Origin: Lutraria lutraria
Lineage: Eukaryota; Mollusca; Bivalvia; Venerida; Mactridae
Direction: 5' to 3'
NCBI GenBank assembly: GCA_964023205.1
Contig: OZ026839.1
Span: 12,864,386 to 12,928,385, forward strand
DNA length: 64,000 bases
Part shown: one piece after another, positions 12,170 to 22,376 of the stretch
How positions within the stretch are numbered: position 1 is the first letter of the stretch
Layout: each line of letters starts with the position of its first letter
Program-made: the position numbers and the translations under genes
The notes under the pieces: generated by a model
What the model was told of the DNA's origin: nothing
What the model saw: the letters and a program-made list of their open reading frames with translations, nothing else
Databases searched by the model: none

Positions 12170-13334
12170 CAAGAGGGCCAAGATGGCCCTATATCGCTCA
12201 CATGACAATCACTGTTCACTCATTAAAACATTGTTTTGAACCGGTGACCTAGTTTTTGACCCCAGACGACCTATGTTCGATTTTGTCTTACATATCATTA
12301 AGACAAGCAGTCTGACTAGGTTTGGTGAAGATACGATCAAAATTTGACATCTACAGTGTTAATAAGGTTTTCCTAAGATTTGACCTTGTGACCTTTTTTT
12401 TTACCCTAGGTGACCCATATTTGAACTTGTCCTTAATATTATTAAGACAAACGATCTGACAAAGTTTGGCCAAGATCCAATCAAAACCATGACATTTAGA
12501 GCTTTTACAAGATTTTTACCTAAGATTTGACCTTGTGACCCAGTTTTTGAACCCGGCTGACCCATTTTCATCCTTGACCCACATATCATTGAGGCAAACA
12601 TTTTGACAAGGTTTGGTGAAGATCCAATCAAAACTGTGACATCTACAGTGTTAACAAAGTTTTCCTAAGATTTGATCTGGTGACCTAGTTATTGATCCCA
12701 GATGACCCATATTTATACTTGAGCGTTATATCATTAAAACAAACAATTTGACAAAGTTTGGAGAAGATCCAATAATAACTGTGAAATCTACAGTGTTAAC
12801 ATGGTTTTTCATAAGATTTGACCTAGCGACCTAGTTTTTGACCCAAGATGACCCATGTTCGAACTCGTCCAAGATATTATAAAGACAAACATTCTGACAA
12901 GGTTTCATGATCATCCAATTAAAATAGTGACTTCTAGAGTGTTCACAAGGTTTTCCAGCAATTTGCCCTAGTGACCTAATTCTACTACAGAAATTACCCA
13001 TTATCAAACTTGACCTACATATTATTAAAATAAACATTCTGACAAAGTTTCATGAAGATGCAGTTAAAACAGTGATTCCTAAAGTGTTCACAAGGTTTTC
13101 CCTTATTTGGCCCTGGTGACCTAGTTTTTGACCCCAAATGGCCCAATATCGAACTCGTCCGAGATTTTGTTGATATTAACGTTCTGACCCGGTTTTCTAA
13201 AATTGAGCCAAAAATGTGGCCCCTAGTGTGGTCACAACATAAAGGTTGACGACGCACAACGCATGACGCACGACGCCGGACGCCGGACGGAGAGTGATCC
13301 TAATAGCTCACTTTGTGACATGTGAGCTAAAAAA
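12170..13334 (+). repeat. R1-family hairpin-ended degenerate tandem repeat
   Basis: Starts with the palindromic head AAGAGGGCCAAGATGGCCC and ends with AGCTCACTTTGTGAC followed by ATGTGAGCTAAAAA, a hairpin tail. The body is about seven diverged units of roughly 145 bp containing 'GTGACCTAGTTTTTGACCCC', 'GACAAACATTCTGACAAGG' and 'CTACAGTGTTAAC'. A TGACCT-TG-TGACCT direct repeat lies at 12381-12394. A second copy lies at 24,515-26,000. Confidence 0.85.
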
Positions 13335-13619
13335 CAGGAGTGCAATGCCTCCCACCCACATCGCCGATACAAGATCTCTATTAAACAGTGGTCAACACGT
13401 GAAATTCTGGTCTACATAGTTAAAGGCTATAAAAGGTAACAAATACAGGTCCTACCCATGACGTTTTCTCACTTTTGCTTATCCTATTTCAATAAATACA
13501 AGAGTTTCTCCAGCGGAGAGAAGCCATTGCGTGACGTCATAAGGCGGGTCAGATATGCTGCAGAAAATAAAGTGTTGCGCAATTAGGTTAGTAGGTTAGC
13601 GAAAAATATTCCTTGTAGA

Positions 13620-14340
13620 GATTCAGGTGAGCTTTTAGAATCGATAAATGTCCGGCGTCCGTCGTCCGTCCACAATTAGTTTGTTTACACTCTAGCATCC
13701 GCATTCTTAACGAATCGTGATTAAACTTGCTCACAATGTATATGGCCACAATGTCTCGACTAAGTTCGATTATGGGCAAAATCGGACAATAACTTCTAGA
13801 GTTATGGGCCCTTGACCTGAAAATTTGCTATATTTTAGCTTGTTTACACTCTAGCGCCTTCATTTATTCACCAATCCTAATAATATTTTCAGTAAATGTG
13901 TGTAACTAAAAGATCTTGGACAAGTACGATTATGGGCAGAATTGGACCTGATCTTCAAGAGTTATGGGCCCTTGACTTAGAAAATTAGCTATATTTTAGC
14001 TTGTTTACACTCTAGCGCCTTCATTTATGCACCGATCTTAATAATACTTTCAGTAAATGTGTATGACCAAAACATCTTGGACAAGTTAAGTTATGGGTGG
14101 AATCGAACTAGAACTTCAAGAGTTATGAGCCCTTGACTTAGAAAATTTGCTATATTTTAGCTTGTTTACACTCTAGCGCCTTCATTTATGCACCGATCTT
14201 AATAATATTTCCAATGAATGTGTATGAACTTATGGTCTTGTACGACTTAAGTTATGGGTAGAATCGGACCACAACTTCAAGAGTTATGGGCCCTTGGATT
14301 AGAAAATTTGCTACGTTTTAGCTTGTTTAACAGTTTTATA
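13620..14340 (+). repeat. 161-bp tandem repeat, family R6
   Basis: Four-plus units spaced exactly 161 bp apart. The word AGCTTGTTTAC recurs at 13837, 13998 and 14159, with a diverged copy at 14320. Each unit also carries 'CACTCTAGCGCCTTCATTTA' and 'TTCAAGAGTTATGGGCCC'. A small GTCCGGCGTCCGTCG segment marks the left end. No gene is present. Confidence 0.85.
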
Positions 14341-14924
14341 CCTTCATTGTTGGTTTTGATCTCAAAATCTACGTAAAATGGGTTTTACGAGATGGAAACA
14401 ATATTACTTGGTCATTAATTATAGTGACACAAGCGACACAAACTGTACAGACTTGATTTTTAAGTATTATTATCTTATTTCAATTTTTTACATACTTTTA
14501 TTTGATATAAAACTACTCCATGCATTTCTTTAACAGCAAAACATATCGAATATGTGGGAGTTATTTATGGCATGTTATGTGACTGTCCTTATATTGTTTT
14601 GATATCAAAAACGTCTATAAAATAGCAAAACGCACCGCAAGCATTTTACATAAACGTCGTCGTATGTCAAAAACCTAAAAAACTTCATAACATAACGTTC
14701 TCGCACATCTCAATGCCAGAGTATGAGTAATTGGAATAGGCGATTTTTTTATGTTAGCTCAATATCATATCCGGATATGTTCACATGATAATTAATGCGA
14801 CTGAACACATCGGTAGGTTAATTCGTGCAAAAGTAAAATCTTACTTCAACTTGAAAATTTTATTACAATAATGGTTATTACAACCAGTCTTAAGAAATAA
14901 ACTTGTAATAATGCTATGGCCAAG
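14341..14924. other. Unique spacer before the segmental duplication
   Basis: AT-rich DNA with no supported gene. It has no counterpart in the heads of units 2 and 3, so homology between units begins abruptly at about 14,925. Confidence 0.55.
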
Positions 14925-15654
14925 TCATCATGTAAAGGTGACTTATGCTGATTAGAGACTGAACTAAGAGCTTAGTTTAATCGGAAGCTGGAATAAGCAG
15001 AACAACTGGAAAGTCTATGTAAAGCAGTCAGAGAAGTTAATGTAGTTTTCTACAAATCCTGTATTCAAGCTGCATACTAGTATGATCTGGAAAACATTTT
15101 ATCCTTAGCTGTATCAATTAGATATCACTTTTGGACTTCATAGTAATTGTATAACTATTGTATTAAAGCTTCTTTTACTTGAAATGGTATAATTTTGTAC
15201 AAATTTAGACTTTTAGAAACCAGTCACGGGAGTTAATTTAAGTTTTGGAGACAAGCTGGAATCTGTTTTTTTTTAAATATTAGTTCATGTCAAAGAGAAA
15301 ATCACTGAAAATGAATCTTCGATGTCATAGCAAATGTTTGGTACTCATTTTTATTGAACTATTATAAACATGCTCTGTGGTGTCCTCATATATAGTTACA
15401 CAAAAGCTGGCCCATGGCGTTAGCAGAAAATAGCACTTTAGGCATATTCCGAGGCTAATATTGAGTGATATATTGAGTTTAAATCATGTAATTACGTTTT
15501 CGCGGTAACTGTTCCAATGGGATTGTTGTAAATAATATCTTTGGCAAACCTGATTAGGTTCGTTCTAAAGAAATCTTCCGAAGACAATAATACATTCTTA
15601 GCATGGTAAATGACACCCAATTTGGGTAACGGTAGTCTAGTGTGCTTATGGACG

Positions 15655-15920
15655 CATTCAACACGCTGTTAGCGCAGTGTGAGCGCCGTAAAAGCGCAAT
15701 TAACGCGGTGGAAGCGCCATGAGATTGCAGGTAATCGCCAACAAGAACTCCGCAAGAACGCTATAGAACGCCATGTCAGCACCGTAGTAACGCCTTTGTC
15801 GTTGTAAGGACGCTGTGACATCTCTATTTTCTCGAAAATATCAGATTTTTTTTCTTGCGATATCATGTCGCTCTGGAACATTAAACAACGCTGTGCCAAC
15901 GCAGTGGAAACGCAGCATAG
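15655..15920. repeat. CGC-rich quasi-periodic segment, copy 1
   Basis: GC-rich for the window and dense in AACGC, GCGCC and their complements at spacings near 9-11 bp, for example 'AGCGCAGTGTGAGCGCCG'. It is present at the same place in all three duplication units (also 37,005-37,265 and 50,030-50,290). A minus-strand open frame crosses each copy, but the three frames differ in length and start, so I do not call a gene. Confidence 0.6.
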
Positions 15921-16599
15921 TATGACAGGGGTTGAAATAAATTTGTCTAATTTGCATAGAAAAAAACACTAGTGGTTTGCAGGAAATAATACAATGATTA
16001 AAACCACGTATAGGCTGATCGCCCAGTAATAAATACTGTTGAAGCAGCGTTGAATCCCGTGTAAAAATAGATCGAACAATATTTTACCATTTTGGACTAC
16101 ATTGTATTTAAAAAGCTTAGACTCATAATTGCTAAATATGGCACACATCGCAAAAATAAATATATAAACTATAAAAATGCACAATTCATGAAACAAATAA
16201 ATTCTTTGTACAACAATAAGAATATAAAACATTGACACGTACAGCGAGATAACAAGCAAGCGGTGCCATTGCTCATATGTTCACCGCCTATCCACCTATT
16301 GCTAACACTTATAGTTTTTGTGTTATGAGCTACGGGTTTTGCAAGACGCAGACACCAGAGTGATCACAAAAGCTCGACATTTTCTTCAAAAACAGACGAG
16401 CTAAAATTATCTTCTATCTATCGAGACAAAAATTCATGTTTAACATTCAAATAAATTAGTAGTAATCTTGTACACGGTACTAAGACTAGTGCATTTTGTA
16501 TATGTAATTGACAATCGTTTCTATTGGACGTTGCTCAGTGCAGTTACATAATTATATACATTGTATATACAATTTTATAAAACATACTTCATTTACAGA

Positions 16600-18055
16600 T
16601 CGAAAATACTTGCCTATTCTACACACAACAGTACAAAAATAATACAAACATGACAGAAATAGAGAACATACGTACAAATACAATACAAAATACATGTACA
16701 AACAGTCTGTGGTTTAAGATAATTCAAGCATGAAAACATATTAAGTAAGATAGTTGATTCGGTGTGAAAATACCTCCTCTTTAAGATATAAGATAATAAG
16801 GTACCACACATAGCGTTCTGTTCACCATTTTATTAAACGTACATGTATAGTCAACTCAAGTCTAGTAAAAACATTTGACATAAATCATAAAACATTGTTG
16901 TCGTCAAATAAATAAATTGGCGGTAAAAAGTATCATCGTATAAGTTTACTGAAAAGCATGTACATGTTCAATACAACCTCGCGTAAAGATATGCACGATG
17001 ATACGATGATCACAGTAAGGTACTTGTTCCGACAATCTGTTTTTTAACCATCAGTTATATAATAGTGTTCATGAAGTCTCCAGTTCCTCGCCTCGTTTCT
17101 AATGGACGTTGCTCTGTGTAGTTTTATCACTCAATATCTTCTAGTTTGTCGTTTTATTTCCTGAAAGCATAGTCAAATGTAATACTAGTATAATGCATTT
17201 CAATACTAACAAAGTGTCAAGGAAAATTGAGACTTGAAAACTTTTTATCATTGTTCGGCTGTCGCATCCAAAAACAAAAGAGCTCAAAATGATAAAACAC
17301 AAGGCATTTCAAAACCAAACAGTAAAAGAATCTTGTTGCATTAAAGAAGTGTTTATTCTGTACGTACACGCTCTAGGAGTGACAGAAAGTTTCGGTCACT
17401 AATAAGTTCCTTATTGTTTGTTTTTTTTGTCCAGGGAAAGTAAACATTACATGATTGTGACCTATTAACAAGGTTAATGCTAAAAATGTAATTTTGAAAA
17501 AAAAATCATTAACAATAAAGGATCCATAACTATCCCGCATAAATGCATACATGTTTTTATTCTATTCAAAATTACTGGTGAAACGATAAAGCTCCACAAT
17601 GTACTGTACTGGCTGTGAATATTTATTACAATTTTAGGATGTCCGTTTTATACTTTCAAAAACTTATTATTTTACATGGCCTACCTTGAATAAATGTAAT
17701 AACATCATAGACTTAAATATCCGATGAAAGAATGACAATAATATTAAATAAATAGTTATCGATAAACAAATATAATTAGGTATTTAGATTACTTGTGCAT
17801 TGAAGGTTTCATTTATTTACAGCCACATTTTATGTTTATTTTATGTTTCCTACTACATGTATTAAAGTATGCAACCACTTGCTCTTCATTACATATCTTT
17901 ACATGAGTATAATATGAATTGTGGCCTACTTAGCTCTATCTATTTGACGACAAACATAATAAATTAATTTCAATTTACGTCAATATTTATTTTGACTTGG
18001 CCTGATTTTATGTCATTTGGTAATCGTACAATGGAAAAATAACTGTATAAATATT
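16600..18055. other. 3' flank of gene A, non-coding
   Basis: AT-rich sequence conserved with 38,100-39,890 in unit 2. No open frame with protein character is visible. It contains the likely 3' untranslated region of gene A. Confidence 0.55.
17986..17991 (-). terminator. Candidate poly(A) signal of gene A
   Basis: AATAAA on the minus strand (plus strand TTTATT) about 70 bp beyond the stop codon of gene A. The matching place in unit 2 (near 39,815) reads TATATT on the plus strand and so lacks the hexamer. AATAAA is frequent by chance in AT-rich DNA, so this is tentative. Confidence 0.35.
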
Positions 18056-18059
18056 TCAC

Positions 18060-20399
18060 TTACATTTCTTTGTCTCCCATTGCAAGACGAACTAGCAAAG
18101 TCTGAACTTCTTTTTCATCTTCAGTATCAAAGTTGTAACTAACAGTATTAGGTAAGGTTGTAGGTATATCTGACTGCTTTGTTTTGGTGGAGACGAGTGT
18201 TAAGAAATTACCATGACCCCTTTCAGAAACAATCTTTTTTGTCATTTCAAAATTCAACATCAATTGTCTATCGTTGCGTTTGGAGTCATCATCAAAGTCG
18301 TAGATTACAAGGAAGTGGTTAGATTGTTTCACAATTTTGTCGAGTATTTGATCTTTTGACTTTCCAAACTCCATACTATCGAACGTGCTCAGGATCGCTG
18401 TTACACCTAAAGTGGTGAATTTTCCAAGCATTTGGACCCCTTTGTCATCATTTAGGGAATCACACAGAATACATATAGCGTTATCTATTTCATCATTCTC
18501 TTCGCTTCCTCCAAGAGATTGCGTAGACAGTCTTGTAGCGTATTCTTCTCGACAAAAATCAAACGCGTTGTCAAATCTAAGCCGGGCAACTTCTTTATCT
18601 CCCTTTGAATTTGCATCCATCGCACTCTCTACATTACCGTGTATGTATGTGTACATTTTCTTTTTAACACAAACTGTCCACTTAGGAAGGCACTTCAGTA
18701 TTTCCAATGCAACACCCGCGTCATCAAAATTCTTCATTACCCAATAATGTTCAATCATTTCTAGACGTATCTCTGCGCCTTCTTCTTTCGTAGAAGCCAT
18801 ATCTAGGAGAGAAGAAAGAACGTCTAAATTAGCTCCAAATGCTTTAATTTTCTTGTATAAGAACGAAAGATCTTTCAACGTCTTTTTAGTCTTTGCTTCC
18901 CCCAAAAGCAAAGATTGCAGCGTTGGTGCTGACGCCCAACAGTTATCAAGCTCGGGTATCTTAGAAACTATGTTGCATGAAATTTCGAGTGATTTTTTGA
19001 AATACATTTTCATGTCTTCTTCGAGCTCTTCGGTATTTTCTGAAATTGCACTCTTTAATGTATCTTGTAAGCAAAGTCCTATCTGTTCATATACATTTGC
19101 ACGAAGCACAAGAGATAATCGTTCATTATTCCGCAGGCTTTTGAATGTTTTAAGAGCTAGTTCGATTTGATTAGTTTGTCGAAAGATGAATCCTTTATCG
19201 TACGTTGCCTCATTGTTAATAGCCAATTCATTCGCAGCATCAATGTTTTTAATTATTTCCTCGACTGATTCTTTGTTTTCATTCAAATCAATGTACTGAA
19301 TTACTTGAGGACTTTTTATCAAGGTTTTGTTTGCCATTTCATCATATGCCTCTTGTTCTGTATCAAATTCATTTCGATTTTCAGGTATTGTATTCTTGAG
19401 CTTTATCGCCGATTCAAGTTTACTTTCTAATTGAATTTTTAAAGCTAAGGCCAAATGATGATGGCTAAATGATGTAGGTCGGATTTTAATTGTCTCCTTA
19501 AAAAACAAGATGGACTTATCTACTGTTTGGCTAGATTCGAAGTGTCTTCCACATCGCTCTAGTACAAACGTATCGTCTTCTTGCAGTTCAAAGGCTTTCT
19601 CAAAATACTCATCTGCCGTCATGTGAAGGTCAGAGTCCTCGGGTAGAATATCTTTAACTTGGACTGAACGTAAATTGCCTTTTGATTTGGTATCATCCAT
19701 AATCTCGCCGAGTAAAACATACGCTCTCGGTTTATAAAATTTACAAGTATCTGATTGTCCATCAGTTTTGATTATCTTTCTGCATAATTCACAAACAGAT
19801 TCACAATGTTCTTTTGTAACTTCAAGATCGGATTCATTGCAAACATTGAGCGTTTTGAAAAGACGTGACTGCGCAAGTGCACATCCAAATGACCAAATAC
19901 AAATATTATCCTCAATATTCAGACGGGCAGCATCGGACAAAACCTCATGATAAATCTTATATGCTTTTTTGTAAAAATGAATTCCCATTCGTGCATACGT
20001 ATACGCAATTTCAGATTTTGCCTCGATCTTTTTTAAGGTATTGCTTTCTGTGGCAACAAGTTTTTTACATATCTTTCTGATCTCAGCATAATTTTCTTCG
20101 GTTTTCAACAAAATCCAACCACGATTACACAGACCTATGATATTGCCTGGGCACAGGTACAGTGACTTTTGGTTATATTCTAAAGCACCGTCTGAGTCCT
20201 TGGTGAAGAATTTCAAGAATGATATTAAGTTATACGCCCGACATTTTTCCATCTGACTTTTAAGATTGTCTAATTCTTCAATGAAGTCTTTTATTTTCAA
20301 CTCAATGAAACGCTTATCTAAGTTGGTTATCTCGCTAGCAACTGAAAAAGAGTTCAAGTATTTAAGTAATTTGTCCTCCAATTCTTTTTCTGCTTCCAT
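18060..20399 (-). CDS. IFIT-like TPR protein with C-terminal TIR-like domain (gene A, intact)
   Basis: A 779-codon uninterrupted frame; start ATG at 20399 in good Kozak context (ATC-ATG-G). Residues 1-50 are amphipathic helix. From about 51 the repeat-like pairs resemble interferon-induced IFIT proteins: RAYNLISFLKFF..DGALEYNQKSL (54-80), GLCNRGWILLKTEENY (89-104), IAYTYARMGIHFYKKAYKIY (131-150), RAYVLLGEIM (225-234), ADEYFEKAFELQEDD (262-276), ATYDKGFIFRQTNQIELAL (398-416) and ANVYEQIGLCLQ (434-445). Residues 641-773 look like a TIR fold: strand AICILCD, LGVTAILSTFDSMEFGKS matching the RD..PG box, IVKQSNHFLVIYD matching helix B/strand C, and LMLNFEM with Glu718 where TIR NADases keep the catalytic Glu. 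No signal peptide or membrane segment, so probably cytosolic. The stop lies in GAAATGTAAGTG, which contains a consensus splice donor, so a further 3' exon is possible. The TPR-TIR reading is firm in outline; IFIT ancestry and enzymatic activity are inferences. Confidence 0.88.
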   Translation of the reverse strand: MEAEKELEDKLLKYLNSFSVASEITNLDKRFIELKIKDFIEELDNLKSQMEKCRAYNLISFLKFFTKDSDGALEYNQKSLYLCPGNIIGLCNRGWILLKTEENYAEIRKICKKLVATESNTLKKIEAKSEIAYTYARMGIHFYKKAYKIYHEVLSDAARLNIEDNICIWSFGCALAQSRLFKTLNVCNESDLEVTKEHCESVCELCRKIIKTDGQSDTCKFYKPRAYVLLGEIMDDTKSKGNLRSVQVKDILPEDSDLHMTADEYFEKAFELQEDDTFVLERCGRHFESSQTVDKSILFFKETIKIRPTSFSHHHLALALKIQLESKLESAIKLKNTIPENRNEFDTEQEAYDEMANKTLIKSPQVIQYIDLNENKESVEEIIKNIDAANELAINNEATYDKGFIFRQTNQIELALKTFKSLRNNERLSLVLRANVYEQIGLCLQDTLKSAISENTEELEEDMKMYFKKSLEISCNIVSKIPELDNCWASAPTLQSLLLGEAKTKKTLKDLSFLYKKIKAFGANLDVLSSLLDMASTKEEGAEIRLEMIEHYWVMKNFDDAGVALEILKCLPKWTVCVKKKMYTYIHGNVESAMDANSKGDKEVARLRFDNAFDFCREEYATRLSTQSLGGSEENDEIDNAICILCDSLNDDKGVQMLGKFTTLGVTAILSTFDSMEFGKSKDQILDKIVKQSNHFLVIYDFDDDSKRNDRQLMLNFEMTKKIVSERGHGNFLTLVSTKTKQSDIPTTLPNTVSYNFDTEDEKEVQTLLVRLAMGDKEM

Positions 20400-21340
20400 G
20401 ATGAGTGTCTGTGTCGTTTCAAAATAGATTTTAAAAAATAATTCTTGTTAAGAGTTTCTTTCACAATGGTCTGTTCATGGCTGTCAAGTGTTAAAACTTT
20501 CCATAACATTCAACATAATTTGTCAGCTACTCTTATGTTCCTGAAGCAGTCATTGTAATGTTCGGGTTCAGTCTGTAAATATCAAAATAGTTTTTTATGA
20601 AACAGTACAAGTACAGTAAAGTTATTCAAATAGTGGGTAGCATGTGTGTGATATGGTTTGCGTGTGTCCGTGCGTGCGCGAATAATTGTTCGTTTATTTG
20701 TAGTATTTCAACATTCTTGAACAGTGTATCTGCATTCTGTTCCAGTATTAATACTGTTCTCTTAAAACAACGACCTACTTCTCCTCATAATTATAACCCG
20801 ACCGACTGTTGAGGACAAATAGTCCTAGAAATACTGCTTTCAACTAACTGGTCACAGAAAACATGTGTCGAGAACTGGATTCGAACTAAAGAACTGCATG
20901 AAATCCGTTTATCTCGCATGGACGGACTTTAATGTAACGTGGTTTAAATAAATCATTACCCAGAAAAAGCTAGTTCACATTATATATTCAAGATAATGAA
21001 CTACCCATGTATAAGTATATATCTTTATTTCCTCCAAACACGGAGAGCATAATGTGCAGTGTGTCCTCAATTGTCTCTTATCGGTTTTTGAGTTGTAAGA
21101 CAAACATGCATTTGTATCTGACATAAGCTAACACGTAATGAAGTATATGTAATTTGTCGATTTGTTAAAATCGATAATATGGGTATAGCCAGTCAGTCGT
21201 AACTTGATATAATATCATACGCAGAAAAACAGCGATATCTAGACGACTTTTAGATTATGGTCGATTTTCATAATAAGTTTGTTTCATAATCAAATAACCA
21301 ATAAAGTAAATATTTTGATACGATAAAGTGGTCTAAGTAT
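20400..21340. other. Upstream region of gene A
   Basis: Conserved with 42,257-43,198 upstream of copy B almost base for base, which fits a shared promoter and leader. No clear TATA box could be assigned. A minus-strand tRNA-like B-box (AGTTCGAATCC, near 20,880) lies in this stretch in both units and probably belongs to an old tRNA-derived insertion. Confidence 0.45.
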
Positions 21341-22376
21341 TGAGACAGTACTTTGTGAGGTTGCACTGTATTCAGTGTTTGTGAGGTTGTAATGTACTCA
21401 AAATATATGAGGTTGAACTGTATACAATATATGTGAAGTTGTACTGTACACAATATATGTGAGGTTGTATTGTACACAATATATGTGAGGTTGTACTGTA
21501 CACAATACGTATGAGGTTGTATTGTACACAATATGTATGAGGTTGTATTGTACACAATATATGTGAGGTTGTACTGTACACAATATGTATGAGGTTGTAT
21601 TGTACACAATATGTATGAGGTTGTATTGTACACAATATATGTGAGGTTGTACTGTACACAATATGTATGAGGTTGTATTGTACACAATATGTATGAGGTT
21701 GTACTGTACACAATATGTGTGAGGTTGTACTGTACACAATATATGTGAGGTTGTACTGTACACAATATATGTGACGTTGTATTGGACACAATATATGTGA
21801 GGTTGTACTGTACACAATATGTGTGAGGTTGTACTGTACACAATATATGTGAAGTGGTACTGTACACAATATATGTGAAGTTGTACAGTACACAATATAT
21901 ATAAGGTTGTACTGTACACAATATATGTGAGGTTGTACTGTACACAATATGTGTGAGGTTGTACTGTACACAATATATGTGAAGTGGTACTGTACACAAT
22001 ATATGTGAAGTTGTACAGTACACAATATATGTGAGGTTGTACGGTACACAATATATGTGAAGTTGTACTGTACACAGTATATGTGAGGTTGTACTGTACA
22101 CAATATATGTGAAGTTGTAATGTACACAATATATGTAAAGTTGTACTGTACACAATATATATGAGGTTGTAATGTACACAGTGTATGTGAGGTTGTCTTG
22201 TTCACAATATATGTGAAGTTGTAATGTACACAATATATGTGAAGTTGTACTGTACACAATATATATAAGGTTGTAATGTACACAATATATATAAGGTTGT
22301 ACTGTACACAATATATGTGAGGTTGTAATGTACACAATATATATGAGGTTGTAATGTACATAATATATGTGACGTT
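21341..22376. repeat. 26-bp minisatellite array 2 (unit 1)
   Basis: About 40 units of 26 bp with core GTACACAATATATGTGAGG plus TTGTACT, starting about 0.95 kb upstream of the gene A start codon. Unit length 26 is not a multiple of three, so any reading direction cycles through all frames. On the minus strand none contains a stop, giving three overlapping frames of 251-373 codons with Tyr/Cys/Thr/His-rich translations. These are by-products. The right edge is GTGACGTTCTTGGGGCACC, which is also the edge of the unit-2 array. Confidence 0.95.

Noticed and set aside
12401..13257. Minus-strand frames in repeat R1 and its relative at 24.6-25.1 kb
   Set aside because: Similar short frames recur once per repeat unit with no start or family consistency. 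They follow from the unit sequence.
18385..19170. Plus-strand open frames of 120 and 105 codons inside gene A
   Set aside because: Antisense shadows of a long, well-supported minus-strand coding region. The equivalents at 40,271-41,027, 41,722-41,937 and 62,339-63,118 are rejected for the same reason.
20870..20940. tRNA gene on the minus strand upstream of gene A (B-box AGTTCGAATCC)
   Set aside because: No acceptable A-box or cloverleaf could be built. Probably a relic of a tRNA-derived repeat, also present in unit 2.
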